From GCA-2733415 sp965178655 (GTDB lineage: Bacteria; Bacteroidota; Bacteroidia; Flavobacteriales; Flavobacteriaceae), in assembly GCA_965178655.1 (NCBI GenBank), contig OZ238266.1, forward strand, positions 682,001 to 746,000: a DNA stretch of 64,000 nt, in the 5' to 3' direction. The position numbers and the translations under genes are program-made. Shown here one piece after another: positions 17,783 to 27,695 of this stretch (position 1 is its first letter; each line of letters starts with the position of its first letter). The notes beneath the pieces are model-generated. The model worked only from the letters and a program-made list of their open reading frames with translations. It made no database searches and was not told the DNA's origin.

Positions 17783-17897
17783 TCGTAATCAATTAATTTT
17801 CAAAGCGTTTAATTTATTGCCTTAAAATACCGATGATTTCATCTTTTCTACATAGTTTTACAAGACCAAAAACATTGATTTAGCAAAGCCACAAACC

Positions 17898-19580
17898 ATG
17901 TGTAAAAAAAATATTCTATACCATATTATATATATACTTTTTACAAGCACATTATTTTCTCAAGATTTGCACTTAAAAATCTCAGGAACCGACAGTATTT
18001 CAACTGAATTCACAAGCGCACTCAAAACACAAAGCGTATTTAACACCGAAGGAAAACTACTGAAAGAAGTCGAGAAAATCAAAAATCATATTTTTAACTC
18101 AGGATATTTCTTTGCATCATTCAAACTAGAAAAAAAAGATAGCACCTACTTTTTAAACAACACACTCAATACGCAATTTAAAGATATCACGATAAATTAC
18201 AACAAAAAAAACATTTCCAAAACAGACCTTAACAAAGCACTAAACAATACCAAAACCCTATCTAACAACTCCTTTACTATACCTGTAAAAGACATTCAAG
18301 AAAGCTTGCAAAACATTAACAGCCTTTACACAAAAAAAAGCAAACTCTTTACTAGCTGCTATCTAGAAAACATTCAACTCAAAAAAAATAGCGTCATCGC
18401 CGATCTAAAAATATTAAAATCAACAAACAGAACCTTAGACGGCATAAGAATTAAAGGATACACCAAATTCCCGAAAAGCTTCATTAAACACCATCTTAAC
18501 CTCAAAAACAACACACCTATACACCCCGAAAACCTAAACAAAAAAACAAACAACATAAACACTTTACCATTTGCATTATCAACAAAAAAACCAGAATTAC
18601 TCTTTACCAAAGACTCTACCATTATCTACCTCACAATTAAACAAAAAAACAGCAACACCTTTAATGGCATATTAGGATTTTCATCCGACAAATCTAACGG
18701 GAAAATTAAACTCAATGGAAATGCCAATCTCAAGCTAATAAACAACCTACACAAAGGCGAAGAACTACATATTAACTACAACAGCAGCGAAAACGAACAA
18801 AAAGATTTTACTAGCAAACTTATACTGCCGTATTTATTCAAAAGCCCCATTAGCCTAGAAACCGGACTGTCTATTTTAAAAAAAGACTCTAGCTACACCA
18901 ATACATCTCAAAACATACACCTCAACTACAGCTTTAATAAAAACATACAGGCCGGCGCTGGCATTCAATACACAAACACAAGTGTTCTAACAGATACAAA
19001 CCCAAAGATTAACAACTACAAAAAAACAGACTATCAAATACGATTTAAACACCAAGCCCCAAATTTAACCAACAACACATCACCATACAAAACAAAAACA
19101 ATACTTAATATTGGTATAATCACAAAAAACACTCATGTTTCTGAAAAACAAAACAGCTTAAGTCTTAGCAGTTTTTATATATTCAACATCAACACACAAC
19201 ACAGTGTTTTTATAAAAAGCATTAATCACTACTTATTCAGTAACAATACACTTGACAACGAACTACAGTACATTGGAGGCATTAACACGATTCGCGGCTT
19301 TAAAGAAAACAGCATCCCTAGCAAACAACACAACATTATAAATCTTGAATATCGCGTTAACTTAACAAACAACCTACACATACACACTGTTACCGATTTT
19401 GCTTTGAATAAAGCAACCGACAACACATCTTTCAATAAATTACTAGGTTTTGGTCTTGGTTTTTCTCTACAAACAAACAATAATATTTTGCGATTAGTAT
19501 TTGCAAACAACAAAACAAAAGGGAACGCCTTTGCGTTTTCTGACTCAAAAATACACTTAAGCTTAAGTGCTCTTTTCTAA
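17898..19580 (+). CDS. Omp85/TamA-like outer membrane protein
   Basis: The 560-residue protein has a signal peptide (about residues 1-21, ending LFSQ), two or more POTRA-like segments to about residue 245, and then a region of alternating beta strands ending in Phe. The motif GGINTIRGF at about residues 460-468 matches the (V/I)RG(F/Y) lid-lock signature of Omp85 barrels. It is shorter than BamA, so TamA-like insertion or transport of an outer membrane protein is possible. The coding strand is strikingly rich in A and C and the protein rich in Asn, Lys, Thr and Ser, unlike its neighbours. It is divergent from rpsL. The exact substrate is unknown. Confidence 0.7.
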   Translation: MCKKNILYHIIYILFTSTLFSQDLHLKISGTDSISTEFTSALKTQSVFNTEGKLLKEVEKIKNHIFNSGYFFASFKLEKKDSTYFLNNTLNTQFKDITINYNKKNISKTDLNKALNNTKTLSNNSFTIPVKDIQESLQNINSLYTKKSKLFTSCYLENIQLKKNSVIADLKILKSTNRTLDGIRIKGYTKFPKSFIKHHLNLKNNTPIHPENLNKKTNNINTLPFALSTKKPELLFTKDSTIIYLTIKQKNSNTFNGILGFSSDKSNGKIKLNGNANLKLINNLHKGEELHINYNSSENEQKDFTSKLILPYLFKSPISLETGLSILKKDSSYTNTSQNIHLNYSFNKNIQAGAGIQYTNTSVLTDTNPKINNYKKTDYQIRFKHQAPNLTNNTSPYKTKTILNIGIITKNTHVSEKQNSLSLSSFYIFNINTQHSVFIKSINHYLFSNNTLDNELQYIGGINTIRGFKENSIPSKQHNIINLEYRVNLTNNLHIHTVTDFALNKATDNTSFNKLLGFGLGFSLQTNNNILRLVFANNKTKGNAFAFSDSKIHLSLSALF

Positions 19581-19700
19581 GCTATTAGAACATAAGATTC
19601 CTTAAATTTTAACATAGTTTTTAAATTATATGTAGTAAAAGTTGTTTTATTAACTTTTTATTATGATTTTTGTTTCTGGCTAATTAAAATAAATTATAAC

Positions 19701-22700
19701 ATGAAAACAAAGTTTAATGGAATTTTGACGCTATTACTAGCGTTTGTTGTGCAACTATCGTTCGCACAAGAAAAGACAATTTCTGGTACAGTTGTGGATG
19801 AAACCAACATGCCTTTACCTGGAGCTACTGTCGTGATTAAAGGTACCCAAACAGGTGCTTCAACCGATTTTGATGGAAACTACTCCATCAGCGCAAATGA
19901 AGGAGATGTGCTAACGTTCTCTTATGTAGGTTATGCTGACCAAGATGCTACCGTAGGTGCATCAAACAGCATAAACATTAACCTAGTACTAGACAATGCC
20001 TTAGAGGATATTGTTATTACCGGTGTTGCTGGAGCAACTTCAAGAAAAAAATTATCAGTAACCGTAAACAAGGTTAGTGCTAAAGATCTTGAAAACGCAC
20101 CAACATCATCTGCAGCAAGTGCTTTACAAGGTAAAGTAGCTGGTGCAACTGTTACTAACATGGGACAACCTGGTTCTGGAGCAACTATTCAATTAAGAGG
20201 TGCTACAAACTTATTTGGTTCTCAGTCTCCATTAGTAATCGTAGATGGTGTAATTGTAGAAGGTGGTTTATCAGACGTAAGTTCTGATGATATTGCTTCT
20301 TACGAGATTGTAAAAGGAGCTTCTGCTTCTGCACTATACGGTTCAAGAGCAGGTAACGGAGTTATCGTTATTACTACTAAGAAAGGAAAGGTAGGGAAAA
20401 CTATCGTTACTTTAAAAAGTGAAGTAGGTGCTTCTCAATTAAACCATTTCTTAGAGTTAAGTAACTCTCATCACTATGCATTAGCATCTGACTACTATGA
20501 CCATCAAGGTGTTTACACTAGTTACAACGGTGTTAACTACCCTGCTGATTATAACGGATCAAACTACGCTAACGTAACTGGTGCAAGAGTTGAAGATCTT
20601 GATCATTATGCAGATAATCCTTATGGAGTATATTTTGATACTCAAAAAGATTTCTTTAGAACAGGATTAAACGTGAACACGTATGCCTCTGTTTCTACAG
20701 CGACTGATAACTCAAACTTATTCTTCTCTGTTAACAAAAACAATACTGAAGGTATCCTTAAAGAAACTAAAGGATATGAACAAGTGTCTGCACGTTTAAA
20801 CGGTGAAATTAAAATTAATGACTGGTTAAAATTTAGCGCTCATAATCAATTTGTGCGTTCTTTTAACAATACTCCAGGTGGATCTGACGGAATTTTCTTT
20901 GACTTATCAGTTACAGACCCAGATGTTAACTTAAATGCAGTGAATACCGATGGACAACCATATTTATATGTGCCTTCTTTATGGAACTCAACAACATCTA
21001 ACCCTATTTACCCTTTATATGCTAATCCAGAATTAACTAAGAAAACTAAATTCTTAGGAGGATACAACTTGAATATAAAGATGAATGACATGTTTAATGT
21101 TGATTTAGACTACTCTATTGAGTCTGTTGACGCTAAGCGTACTGACTATACATCTAGTAGTGTATGGACTGGTGGTGGTACTCAGCAAGATTTATATGCT
21201 ACCTATTCTACTGGTAACTACTACATGTACCACTACAGAAATACATCTCAAAAAGCACAAGCAACATTAAATTTCAAAAAAGAAATTAATGACTTAACCA
21301 TTACTTCTAAATTAAGTTACTTAGTTGAGAACTCTTTATATGAAGATTTTGACGCTTATGGAACTAACGAGATTTTTGCAGGAGCAACTGTTAGTTTAGA
21401 TAACTACACAAACACTTTTATTTCTTCTGACACAGACAAGCAAGTTGCAAAAAACTTTTTTGGAATTGTAGGATTAGACTATAAAGACCGTTACATTCTT
21501 GATGCTATGTACCGTAGAGATAGTTCTTCTTTATTTGGAGAAAATAACAGAACTAATGATTACTACAGAGTTTCTGGAGCATACCGAATTACAAAAGATT
21601 TTGAAATTCCTGGTGTTCAAGAAATGAAAGTACATGCTGCTATGGGTACTGCAGGACAACGTCCTTCTTACAACTGGCAATATAACCGTATTCCATTATC
21701 TAATGGTAACTTAGGTTTAAATAGAATTAAAGGAAACCCAGACTTAAGGCCTTCTACTACTACAGAAGTAGAATTTGGTTTAAGTGCTGATTTCTTAGAC
21801 AGATTCCATTTAGAAGCTGTACACTCTAGTGCAAAAACAGAAGATCAATTTATGTTAGTTGATATTTTCCCTCCAGCAAACGCAGGAAGTAATAGACAAT
21901 GGCAAAACATTGGTACTGTATCTTTTAGTACATTAGAATTAGCTATAGATGCTAAAGTAATGGACAAAGGTGACTTTAAATGGGATATGGGATTAGTTTT
22001 TGAAAAAACGAATAACGAAATCACAGAATTAAACGTAAACGCTATTACTGTTGGACCTGACAACGGAGAAGTATTTAGAATACAAGAAGGTGTTGAGTTT
22101 GGTACTATGTTTGGAAGAAGTTTTGTAACAAGCTTAGACCAAATGGCTGCTCAGTTACCAGCAGGTATGACTATAGATGACTATTCTGTAAATGCTGATG
22201 GTGTTGTTGTAGAAACTGCTACTATTGGTTCTTCTTCTGAAGCTGCTATTATTTTATTAAATGCTGACGGAAGCGTTAACTTTGGTGAAATAGGAAAAGC
22301 TACTCCAGACTTTAAAATGGGTATCCGTAATAACGTAAGTTATAAAGGATTTAACTTTTACATGTTATGGGATATGAAAAGTGGTGGAGACATCTACAAC
22401 AGAAACGGACAATGGTTAACTCGTGATAACAGAAGTGCAATGGTTGACCAAGCAGGTGTACCAGCAGGTCAAAAGAAAACTGTTGATTACTACCAATCAT
22501 TATATGATGTTAACCAAAACAATGGTTTCTGGGTTGAAGATGGTTCTTACGTAAAATTACGTGAAGCATCTTTATTCTATACATTCGATAAAGACCAGTT
22601 AAAAGGTATTGCTAACGAATTCTTTTCTTCTTTAAGAATCGGACTTACAGGTACTAACTTATTAACTTTCACAGAGTACTCTGGATGGGATCCTGAGGTA

Positions 22701-22799
22701 CAAACTTATGATTCAGATACTTTACAGTACTACTCAGTTGATTACAACGCGTATCCTGTAAACTCTACGTACACTTTATCATTTACACTTAAATTTTAA
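19701..22799 (+). CDS. SusC/RagA-family TonB-dependent receptor
   Basis: The 1032-residue protein begins with a signal peptide ending LSFAQ, then a carboxypeptidase-regulatory-like domain (KTISGTVVDETNMPLPGATV, residues about 25-100), a plug domain (GKVAGATVTNMGQPGSGATI, then PLVIVDGVIV, then SALYGSRAGNGVIVITTKKG), and a long barrel ending in LSFTLKF. This is the SusC architecture: an outer membrane transporter capped by a SusD lipoprotein. The SusD gene follows after 11 bp. No glycosidase or protease gene is adjacent, so the substrate cannot be inferred. Confidence 0.95.
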   Translation: MKTKFNGILTLLLAFVVQLSFAQEKTISGTVVDETNMPLPGATVVIKGTQTGASTDFDGNYSISANEGDVLTFSYVGYADQDATVGASNSININLVLDNALEDIVITGVAGATSRKKLSVTVNKVSAKDLENAPTSSAASALQGKVAGATVTNMGQPGSGATIQLRGATNLFGSQSPLVIVDGVIVEGGLSDVSSDDIASYEIVKGASASALYGSRAGNGVIVITTKKGKVGKTIVTLKSEVGASQLNHFLELSNSHHYALASDYYDHQGVYTSYNGVNYPADYNGSNYANVTGARVEDLDHYADNPYGVYFDTQKDFFRTGLNVNTYASVSTATDNSNLFFSVNKNNTEGILKETKGYEQVSARLNGEIKINDWLKFSAHNQFVRSFNNTPGGSDGIFFDLSVTDPDVNLNAVNTDGQPYLYVPSLWNSTTSNPIYPLYANPELTKKTKFLGGYNLNIKMNDMFNVDLDYSIESVDAKRTDYTSSSVWTGGGTQQDLYATYSTGNYYMYHYRNTSQKAQATLNFKKEINDLTITSKLSYLVENSLYEDFDAYGTNEIFAGATVSLDNYTNTFISSDTDKQVAKNFFGIVGLDYKDRYILDAMYRRDSSSLFGENNRTNDYYRVSGAYRITKDFEIPGVQEMKVHAAMGTAGQRPSYNWQYNRIPLSNGNLGLNRIKGNPDLRPSTTTEVEFGLSADFLDRFHLEAVHSSAKTEDQFMLVDIFPPANAGSNRQWQNIGTVSFSTLELAIDAKVMDKGDFKWDMGLVFEKTNNEITELNVNAITVGPDNGEVFRIQEGVEFGTMFGRSFVTSLDQMAAQLPAGMTIDDYSVNADGVVVETATIGSSSEAAIILLNADGSVNFGEIGKATPDFKMGIRNNVSYKGFNFYMLWDMKSGGDIYNRNGQWLTRDNRSAMVDQAGVPAGQKKTVDYYQSLYDVNQNNGFWVEDGSYVKLREASLFYTFDKDQLKGIANEFFSSLRIGLTGTNLLTFTEYSGWDPEVQTYDSDTLQYYSVDYNAYPVNSTYTLSFTLKF

Positions 22800-22810
22800 A
22801 ACACAGAACA

Positions 22811-24268
22811 ATGAAAAAAATATTATTAATAACCGCAATTTTCGGTCTTGGAATGACATTCCAGTCTTGTGATGACTTTTCAACAGACCTAGAACCTTCA
22901 TTTAATGAAGACCCAACTCCTTCTGAGATTGTTAATGAGGCTACAGCTGAGCAACTAATCAGAGGTTGGTATAACACTGTAAACGCTTACGGAGGACCTG
23001 GTCTTTCTATGACAACTATGGCCGACATGGGAACTTGTTCTTGGGGTAACGCAGGAATGAGAGATACATCTAGTGAGCCACGTACTGCTTGGGATAACGC
23101 TAGTACTTATGGATCTGGATTTATTACAGAAAGCTATTTTAATGGATTATACAGTATCTTATTTGATTCTAATGCTTTAATAGCATCTATGGATGCAGGA
23201 TCTGCTACATATGATAATCCTGAAAGATCTGAGTGTATTGCTCGTTTTGGACAAGCTGCTTCTTTAGGATATTTAGCATTGGTATTTGACCGTGTTTGGA
23301 TTTCTGATGAGAACGGAGGATTAAACAACAACGAAGCTGTTTCTCCTGCTGAAACTTTAGCATTAGCTATGGAGCAGTTAGACAAAGCAATTGCTTTAGC
23401 TGAGAATAACTCTTTTACAGTTGGTACTGAATTTATTAACGGTATGAACTTAACAAGTGCTCAGTTTGCTGAATTCTTAAATTCATTTGCTGCACGTTTA
23501 ATTGTTAACATGCCAAGAAACTCTGCACAAAGAGATGCCATTGACTGGAATAGTGTTTTAGCTTACGCTAACAATGGTTTATCATATGACTTAAACGTTA
23601 CTTCTGACGGATGGGAAACTTGGTATTCTGCATGGATTTACTATCAAATATACCCAGGATGGGGACGTGTTGACATGAGAGTTGTTAACATGATGGACCC
23701 TTCTACTATTGACTACTGGACTAGTACCGATGGTTTCTTAGCTGCTTCTACAAGTAATGATATGCGTTTAGCATCTGACTTTGAACACTTATCAAGCCAG
23801 GACTTTATTCCTTCAAGAGGAATATACCACTACTCTAACTACAGACATGCTAGATGGGATGGTGAAGCTCACGGATCTAACTGGACAGGAGCTACTCCTG
23901 AAATGTTAAAAGCAGAGAATGACCTATACAAAGCAGAAGCTCAAATGAGAACTGGTAACTTAGCTGGTGCTGCAGGAACAATTAATGCAGGTTCACGTTC
24001 TACAAGAGGTGGATTAGCTGCTATTACTGCAGATGCTACTGAAATTGCTGGAGCAATTCACTATGAGCGTTCTATTGAATTAATGAATACTGGTATGGGA
24101 CTTGGTTTCTTTGAAATGAGAAGAGAAAACATGTTACAAGCTGGAACATTCTTACACTTCCCAGTTCCTGGAGTTTCTTTAGAAGCTGCTATGATTCCTA
24201 ACTACACCTTTGGTGCAGGAGTTGGAGTTGCTGGAGAAGACTATTCAGTTTCTGGATGGAATGACTAA
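22811..24268 (+). CDS. SusD/RagB-family nutrient-binding outer membrane lipoprotein
   Basis: The 485-residue protein has a lipoprotein signal (MKKILLITAIFGLGMTFQSC, lipid attached at Cys20) and helical SusD/TPR-type repeats, ending with the conserved C-terminal region (FEMRRENML). It forms the surface lid of the SusC transporter encoded immediately upstream, with which it shares a transcript ending at the terminator at 24311-24341. Confidence 0.93.
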   Translation: MKKILLITAIFGLGMTFQSCDDFSTDLEPSFNEDPTPSEIVNEATAEQLIRGWYNTVNAYGGPGLSMTTMADMGTCSWGNAGMRDTSSEPRTAWDNASTYGSGFITESYFNGLYSILFDSNALIASMDAGSATYDNPERSECIARFGQAASLGYLALVFDRVWISDENGGLNNNEAVSPAETLALAMEQLDKAIALAENNSFTVGTEFINGMNLTSAQFAEFLNSFAARLIVNMPRNSAQRDAIDWNSVLAYANNGLSYDLNVTSDGWETWYSAWIYYQIYPGWGRVDMRVVNMMDPSTIDYWTSTDGFLAASTSNDMRLASDFEHLSSQDFIPSRGIYHYSNYRHARWDGEAHGSNWTGATPEMLKAENDLYKAEAQMRTGNLAGAAGTINAGSRSTRGGLAAITADATEIAGAIHYERSIELMNTGMGLGFFEMRRENMLQAGTFLHFPVPGVSLEAAMIPNYTFGAGVGVAGEDYSVSGWND

Positions 24269-24310
24269 TTCAACACAATACACATAGTTGTCTATTCAAC
24301 TATACTATTA

Positions 24311-24341
24311 AAACCACCTCTAACGAGGTGGTTTTTTTATG
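24311..24341 (+). terminator. Terminator of the susCD pair
   Basis: A 10-bp perfect stem (24311-24320 with 24325-24334, loop TAAC) is followed by a T run on the plus strand, 40 bp after the susD-like stop. Confidence 0.9.
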
Positions 24342-24356
24342 TGATATATTTAACAT

Positions 24357-24494
24357 CATTCCGAAAGGCGAGAAATCTCACTAGAAAAACAAATATGATG
24401 TGATTCCTGCCTATCGGCAGACAGGTCTCCACTACATTTCGACAGGCTCAATGCAAAAGCTCAATGTAAAAGCTCAGAGATTTCGGTCGAAATG
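24357..24494. repeat. Short non-coding inverted-repeat element (MITE/REP-like)
   Basis: A 138-bp stretch is bounded by imperfect inverted ends: CATTCCGAAAGGCGAGAAATCTC on the left, and a right end whose complement reads CATTTCGACCGAAATCTC. Inside are a CCTGCC-TATC-GGCAG hairpin and two and a half copies of a 13-bp tandem unit (GCTCAATGYAAAA). From memory, similar sequences are scattered in flavobacterial intergenic regions. It contains no ORF. It abuts the rlmB promoter. Confidence 0.6.
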
Positions 24495-24496
24495 AC

Positions 24497-24504
24497 TATA
24501 TTTG
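24497..24504 (+). promoter_or_regulatory. -7 promoter element of rlmB
   Basis: TATATTTG matches the Bacteroidota -7 box TAnnTTTG, 19 bp before the rlmB ATG. The -33 region would fall inside the adjacent inverted-repeat element. Confidence 0.5.
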
Positions 24505-24523
24505 CACTTTCTAAATAACAAGC

Positions 24524-25252
24524 ATGAACACAAACGAAATTTTTGGATCAAGAGCGCTTATTGAAGCCATACAGTCGAATATTGAAATAGAAAAGGTATA
24601 TCTTTTAAAAGATGCCGAAAATGATCTTTCCAAAGAGCTATTCATATTACTAAAGACTAACAACATCTCTTTTCAGTATGTTCCTATTCAAAAATTTAGA
24701 AAATATGAGGATAAAAATCATCAAGGTGTTTTTGCTAAAATTGCATTAGTAAACACGGTTTCTATAGAAAGTCTTACCAAAAACTTAGACCTAACCGAAA
24801 ACCCTACAGTACTGCTTTTAGACAAAGTAAATGATGTTCGTAATTTTGGTGCCATTGCACGTACTGCGTCTTGTACTGGTGTAAAAGGAATTATTATTCT
24901 CGACAAAGGAAGTGCACCAATAAATGCAGATGCTATAAAAACATCCGCAGGAGCCTTATTTAACATTCCTGTTTGTAAAGTAAATCATTTAAAAGATGCT
25001 ATATATTTTTTACAAGGTTCAGGATTTCAGATAGTAGCAGCTACCGAAAAAACAGACCATCTTATTTATGATGTTGACCTTAAAAAGCCTACTGCAATAA
25101 TTATGGGTTCTGAAGAAAGAGGTATTAACCCTTCTACCCTAAAAATATGCGACCACAAGGCTAAGTTACCTATGGCAGGAGATATTGCCTCATTAAATGT
25201 TTCCGTAGCATGTGGTGCTTTTCTATACGAAGCTATGAGACAACGACTGTAG
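24524..25252 (+). CDS. rlmB: TrmH/SpoU-family 23S rRNA 2'-O-methyltransferase (RlmB-like)
   Basis: The 242-residue protein has an N-terminal substrate-binding domain (IFGSRALIEAIQSNIEIEKV) and the C-terminal SPOUT knot: motif 1 LLLDKVNDVRNFGAIARTA, motif 2 AIIMGSEERGI, motif 3 ADIASLNVSVA-type at GDIASLNVSVACGAFLYEAM. The conserved Asn/Arg in motif 1 and the Glu in motif 2 are present. It most likely methylates a guanosine ribose in the 23S peptidyl transferase centre. The exact target nucleotide is inferred from family length. Confidence 0.88.
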   Translation: MNTNEIFGSRALIEAIQSNIEIEKVYLLKDAENDLSKELFILLKTNNISFQYVPIQKFRKYEDKNHQGVFAKIALVNTVSIESLTKNLDLTENPTVLLLDKVNDVRNFGAIARTASCTGVKGIIILDKGSAPINADAIKTSAGALFNIPVCKVNHLKDAIYFLQGSGFQIVAATEKTDHLIYDVDLKKPTAIIMGSEERGINPSTLKICDHKAKLPMAGDIASLNVSVACGAFLYEAMRQRL

Positions 25253-25275
25253 ATCACTAGAACAACCAAGTCTCG

Positions 25276-25962
25276 TCACTCCTCTTCTTCTAAAATCAAA
25301 TTACCATTTTCATCTAAAAAAGGAAGGTTTGCTACAAATTTACCTTCTTTGGTAAAATGATTTAAAAATAATGCTTGACTACTAGGAGTTTTAGTCACCA
25401 CTGGCACTATTACTTCGTTTTTAATAAAAAACCCCAACAGCAACCCTGAAATCACTCCAGAAAGATGTCCTTCCCAAGAAATACTTGGGTCAATCGGAAA
25501 AATATACCACACCAACCCACCATAAACAAAAATAACCATAAAGGCTACTGCTAATACATTGTACTGTTTAGAGAAGAACCCTTTTGTAATTAAAAAACTA
25601 GACAACATATATATTACGCCACTCATTCCTAAATGATATGCTGGTCTTGCTATAAGCCATGTTATTATTCCTGAAAGGAATAACCCTATTACAAATATTT
25701 TTAAATATGAATTTCTATACAGCAACATTACAAGTGACATTAATACAAGAAACGACACACTATTATTGCCTATATGTCCGCCATTTAAATGTATAAAAGG
25801 CGCTGTTATTACTCCTAGTAATCCGTGAAATTCTCTAGGATATAGGCTGTAGTCTGTAAAATTTAATCCGTATTTTATTTCTGCTAGAAAAACGATCCAC
25901 ATTAGCAGTAATATTAATACTGGAAACATAAAGACTTGAATAATATGATATTGTTTTTTCAT
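25276..25962 (-). CDS. Rhomboid-family intramembrane serine protease
   Basis: The 228-residue protein has about six membrane segments. The catalytic Ser114 lies in GMSG and the partner His166 in SWEGHLSG. The HLNGGHIGNNSV motif at about residues 58-69 is the rhomboid oxyanion-region signature. It would cut membrane proteins within the bilayer. It is convergent with rlmB, with a 23-bp gap. Confidence 0.9.
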   Translation of the reverse strand: MKKQYHIIQVFMFPVLILLLMWIVFLAEIKYGLNFTDYSLYPREFHGLLGVITAPFIHLNGGHIGNNSVSFLVLMSLVMLLYRNSYLKIFVIGLFLSGIITWLIARPAYHLGMSGVIYMLSSFLITKGFFSKQYNVLAVAFMVIFVYGGLVWYIFPIDPSISWEGHLSGVISGLLLGFFIKNEVIVPVVTKTPSSQALFLNHFTKEGKFVANLPFLDENGNLILEEEE

Positions 25963-26261
25963 ACATACAATAATACAAAAAGCCTACCAAAATCAACAGC
26001 CTGAAAAAATGTCAAAAGATTATAATACATGACAGAATAAAGAATTTCTTGAAACGAAATAGCCTCAAGGAAACGCAATAGAAATATTTTGTTCGTTTAA
26101 TTTTCGTTTCAGAGATAAAACAAAATTCTGTTTTTTGATTCCCGTATACTCAGGAATGACATTTTTAAAGGATACCCCGAGTGAAAGCCTCTGATTTTTT
26201 TTCGATTATTTAACAAGTATCATAGCATTAAAATTAAATAGGTATTAGTACTTTTACAGTT
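25963..26261. other. 299-bp intergenic region with a decayed palindromic element
   Basis: There is no gene. GAAACGAAA near 26052 and TTTCGTTTC near 26111 form inverted arms about 50 bp apart, and GATTCCCGTATACTCAGGAATGAC at about 26139-26162 is an imperfect palindrome of the kind common in flavobacterial intergenic repeats. The region also holds the rarA upstream sequence. Confidence 0.45.
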
Positions 26262-27539
26262 ATGAACAAGCCATTAGCAGAACGATTACGTCCTAAAACT
26301 TTAGAAGACTACATTAGTCAAGAACATTTGGTTGGAAAAAACGGATCATTAACCCATCAAATCAAGCAAGGAATTATCCCCTCTTTAATACTTTGGGGAC
26401 CTCCAGGCACCGGAAAAACAACATTAGCTAGTATTATTGCTACCACATCTGAGCGGCCATTCTATACGCTAAGCGCTATTAACTCCGGGGTAAAAGATAT
26501 CAGAGAAGTTATTGATTCTGCCAAAAAAAATAGCGGTTTGTTTACTACAAAAAACCCTATTCTATTTATTGATGAAATTCATAGATTTAGCAAATCACAG
26601 CAAGATTCTCTTTTAAGTGCTGTTGAAAAAGGAATTATAACCCTTATTGGCGCAACCACTGAGAACCCTAGTTTTGAGGTTATCCCTGCCCTATTATCGA
26701 GGTGTCAAGTATATACTTTAAATCATTTTTCTAAGGAAGACCTTATTGCGCTTTTAAACAATGCCATAGCAACGGATAAACAACTCGCTAATAAACAAAT
26801 TACAATTTCAGAATATGATGCTTTATTGCGTATTTCTGGAGGTGATGGTAGAAAACTATTAAACACCTTTGAGCTTATTGTAAATAACAGTACTACTGAA
26901 ACTATTAATGTCACCAATACATTGGTGCTAAAAACAGTACAACAGAATACGGTACAATACGACAAAACTGGAGAACAACATTTTGACATTGTTTCTGCTT
27001 TTATAAAATCTATTAGAGGGAGTGACCCTAATGCAGCAGTATACTGGCTTGCAAGAATGATTGAAGGCGGTGAAGACGTTAAGTTTATTGCTAGACGACT
27101 GCTTATTTTAGCAAGCGAAGATATTGGAAATGCCAATCCAACTGCATTAATAATGGCTAACAATACCTTTCAAGCAGTAGCAACAATTGGCTTTCCAGAA
27201 TCGCGAATTACATTAAGCCAGTGTGTTGTTTACTTGGCTACCTCAGCAAAAAGCAATGCCTCTTACATGGCTATTAATAAAGCACAGCAAGCGGTAAAAC
27301 AATTCGGAGACCTTAGTGTACCCCTAGCGTTAAGAAATGCACCTACAAAATTAATGAAAGAACTTGGCTATGGTGATGACTACAAATACTCTCACGATTT
27401 TTCAAACAACTTTGTTAACCAAGAATATATGCCTCAAGAAATGAGCGGGCAAGTTTTTTATACTCCTGGTAATAATTCACGTGAAAATGCACAGCGTGAT
27501 TTTTTAAAAAACAGGTGGAAAGATAAATACGGGTATTAG
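26262..27539 (+). CDS. rarA: Replication-associated recombination protein A (RarA/MgsA AAA+ ATPase)
   Basis: The 425-residue protein starts MNKPLAERLRPKTLEDYISQ, has Walker A GPPGTGKTT at residues 46-54, Walker B LFIDEIHRF around 101-109, sensor GATTENPSF, and the C-terminal tetramerisation region (RSIRGSDPNAAVYWLARMIE-type). RarA acts at stalled forks. The length and domain order are complete. Confidence 0.95.
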   Translation: MNKPLAERLRPKTLEDYISQEHLVGKNGSLTHQIKQGIIPSLILWGPPGTGKTTLASIIATTSERPFYTLSAINSGVKDIREVIDSAKKNSGLFTTKNPILFIDEIHRFSKSQQDSLLSAVEKGIITLIGATTENPSFEVIPALLSRCQVYTLNHFSKEDLIALLNNAIATDKQLANKQITISEYDALLRISGGDGRKLLNTFELIVNNSTTETINVTNTLVLKTVQQNTVQYDKTGEQHFDIVSAFIKSIRGSDPNAAVYWLARMIEGGEDVKFIARRLLILASEDIGNANPTALIMANNTFQAVATIGFPESRITLSQCVVYLATSAKSNASYMAINKAQQAVKQFGDLSVPLALRNAPTKLMKELGYGDDYKYSHDFSNNFVNQEYMPQEMSGQVFYTPGNNSRENAQRDFLKNRWKDKYGY

Positions 27540-27695
27540 TTTAAAAACGACAAAAAACCGCATTACTCTAAAGATAAAAACGTGACAAAAATTAAGTTAG
27601 TATTCTTAAAGTATCATTTTTTTACCTGCAATGAACAGTTTATATACTGAAAATAAATTCAGCCTGACAGATATTGAGTATTATTGAGAATACCT

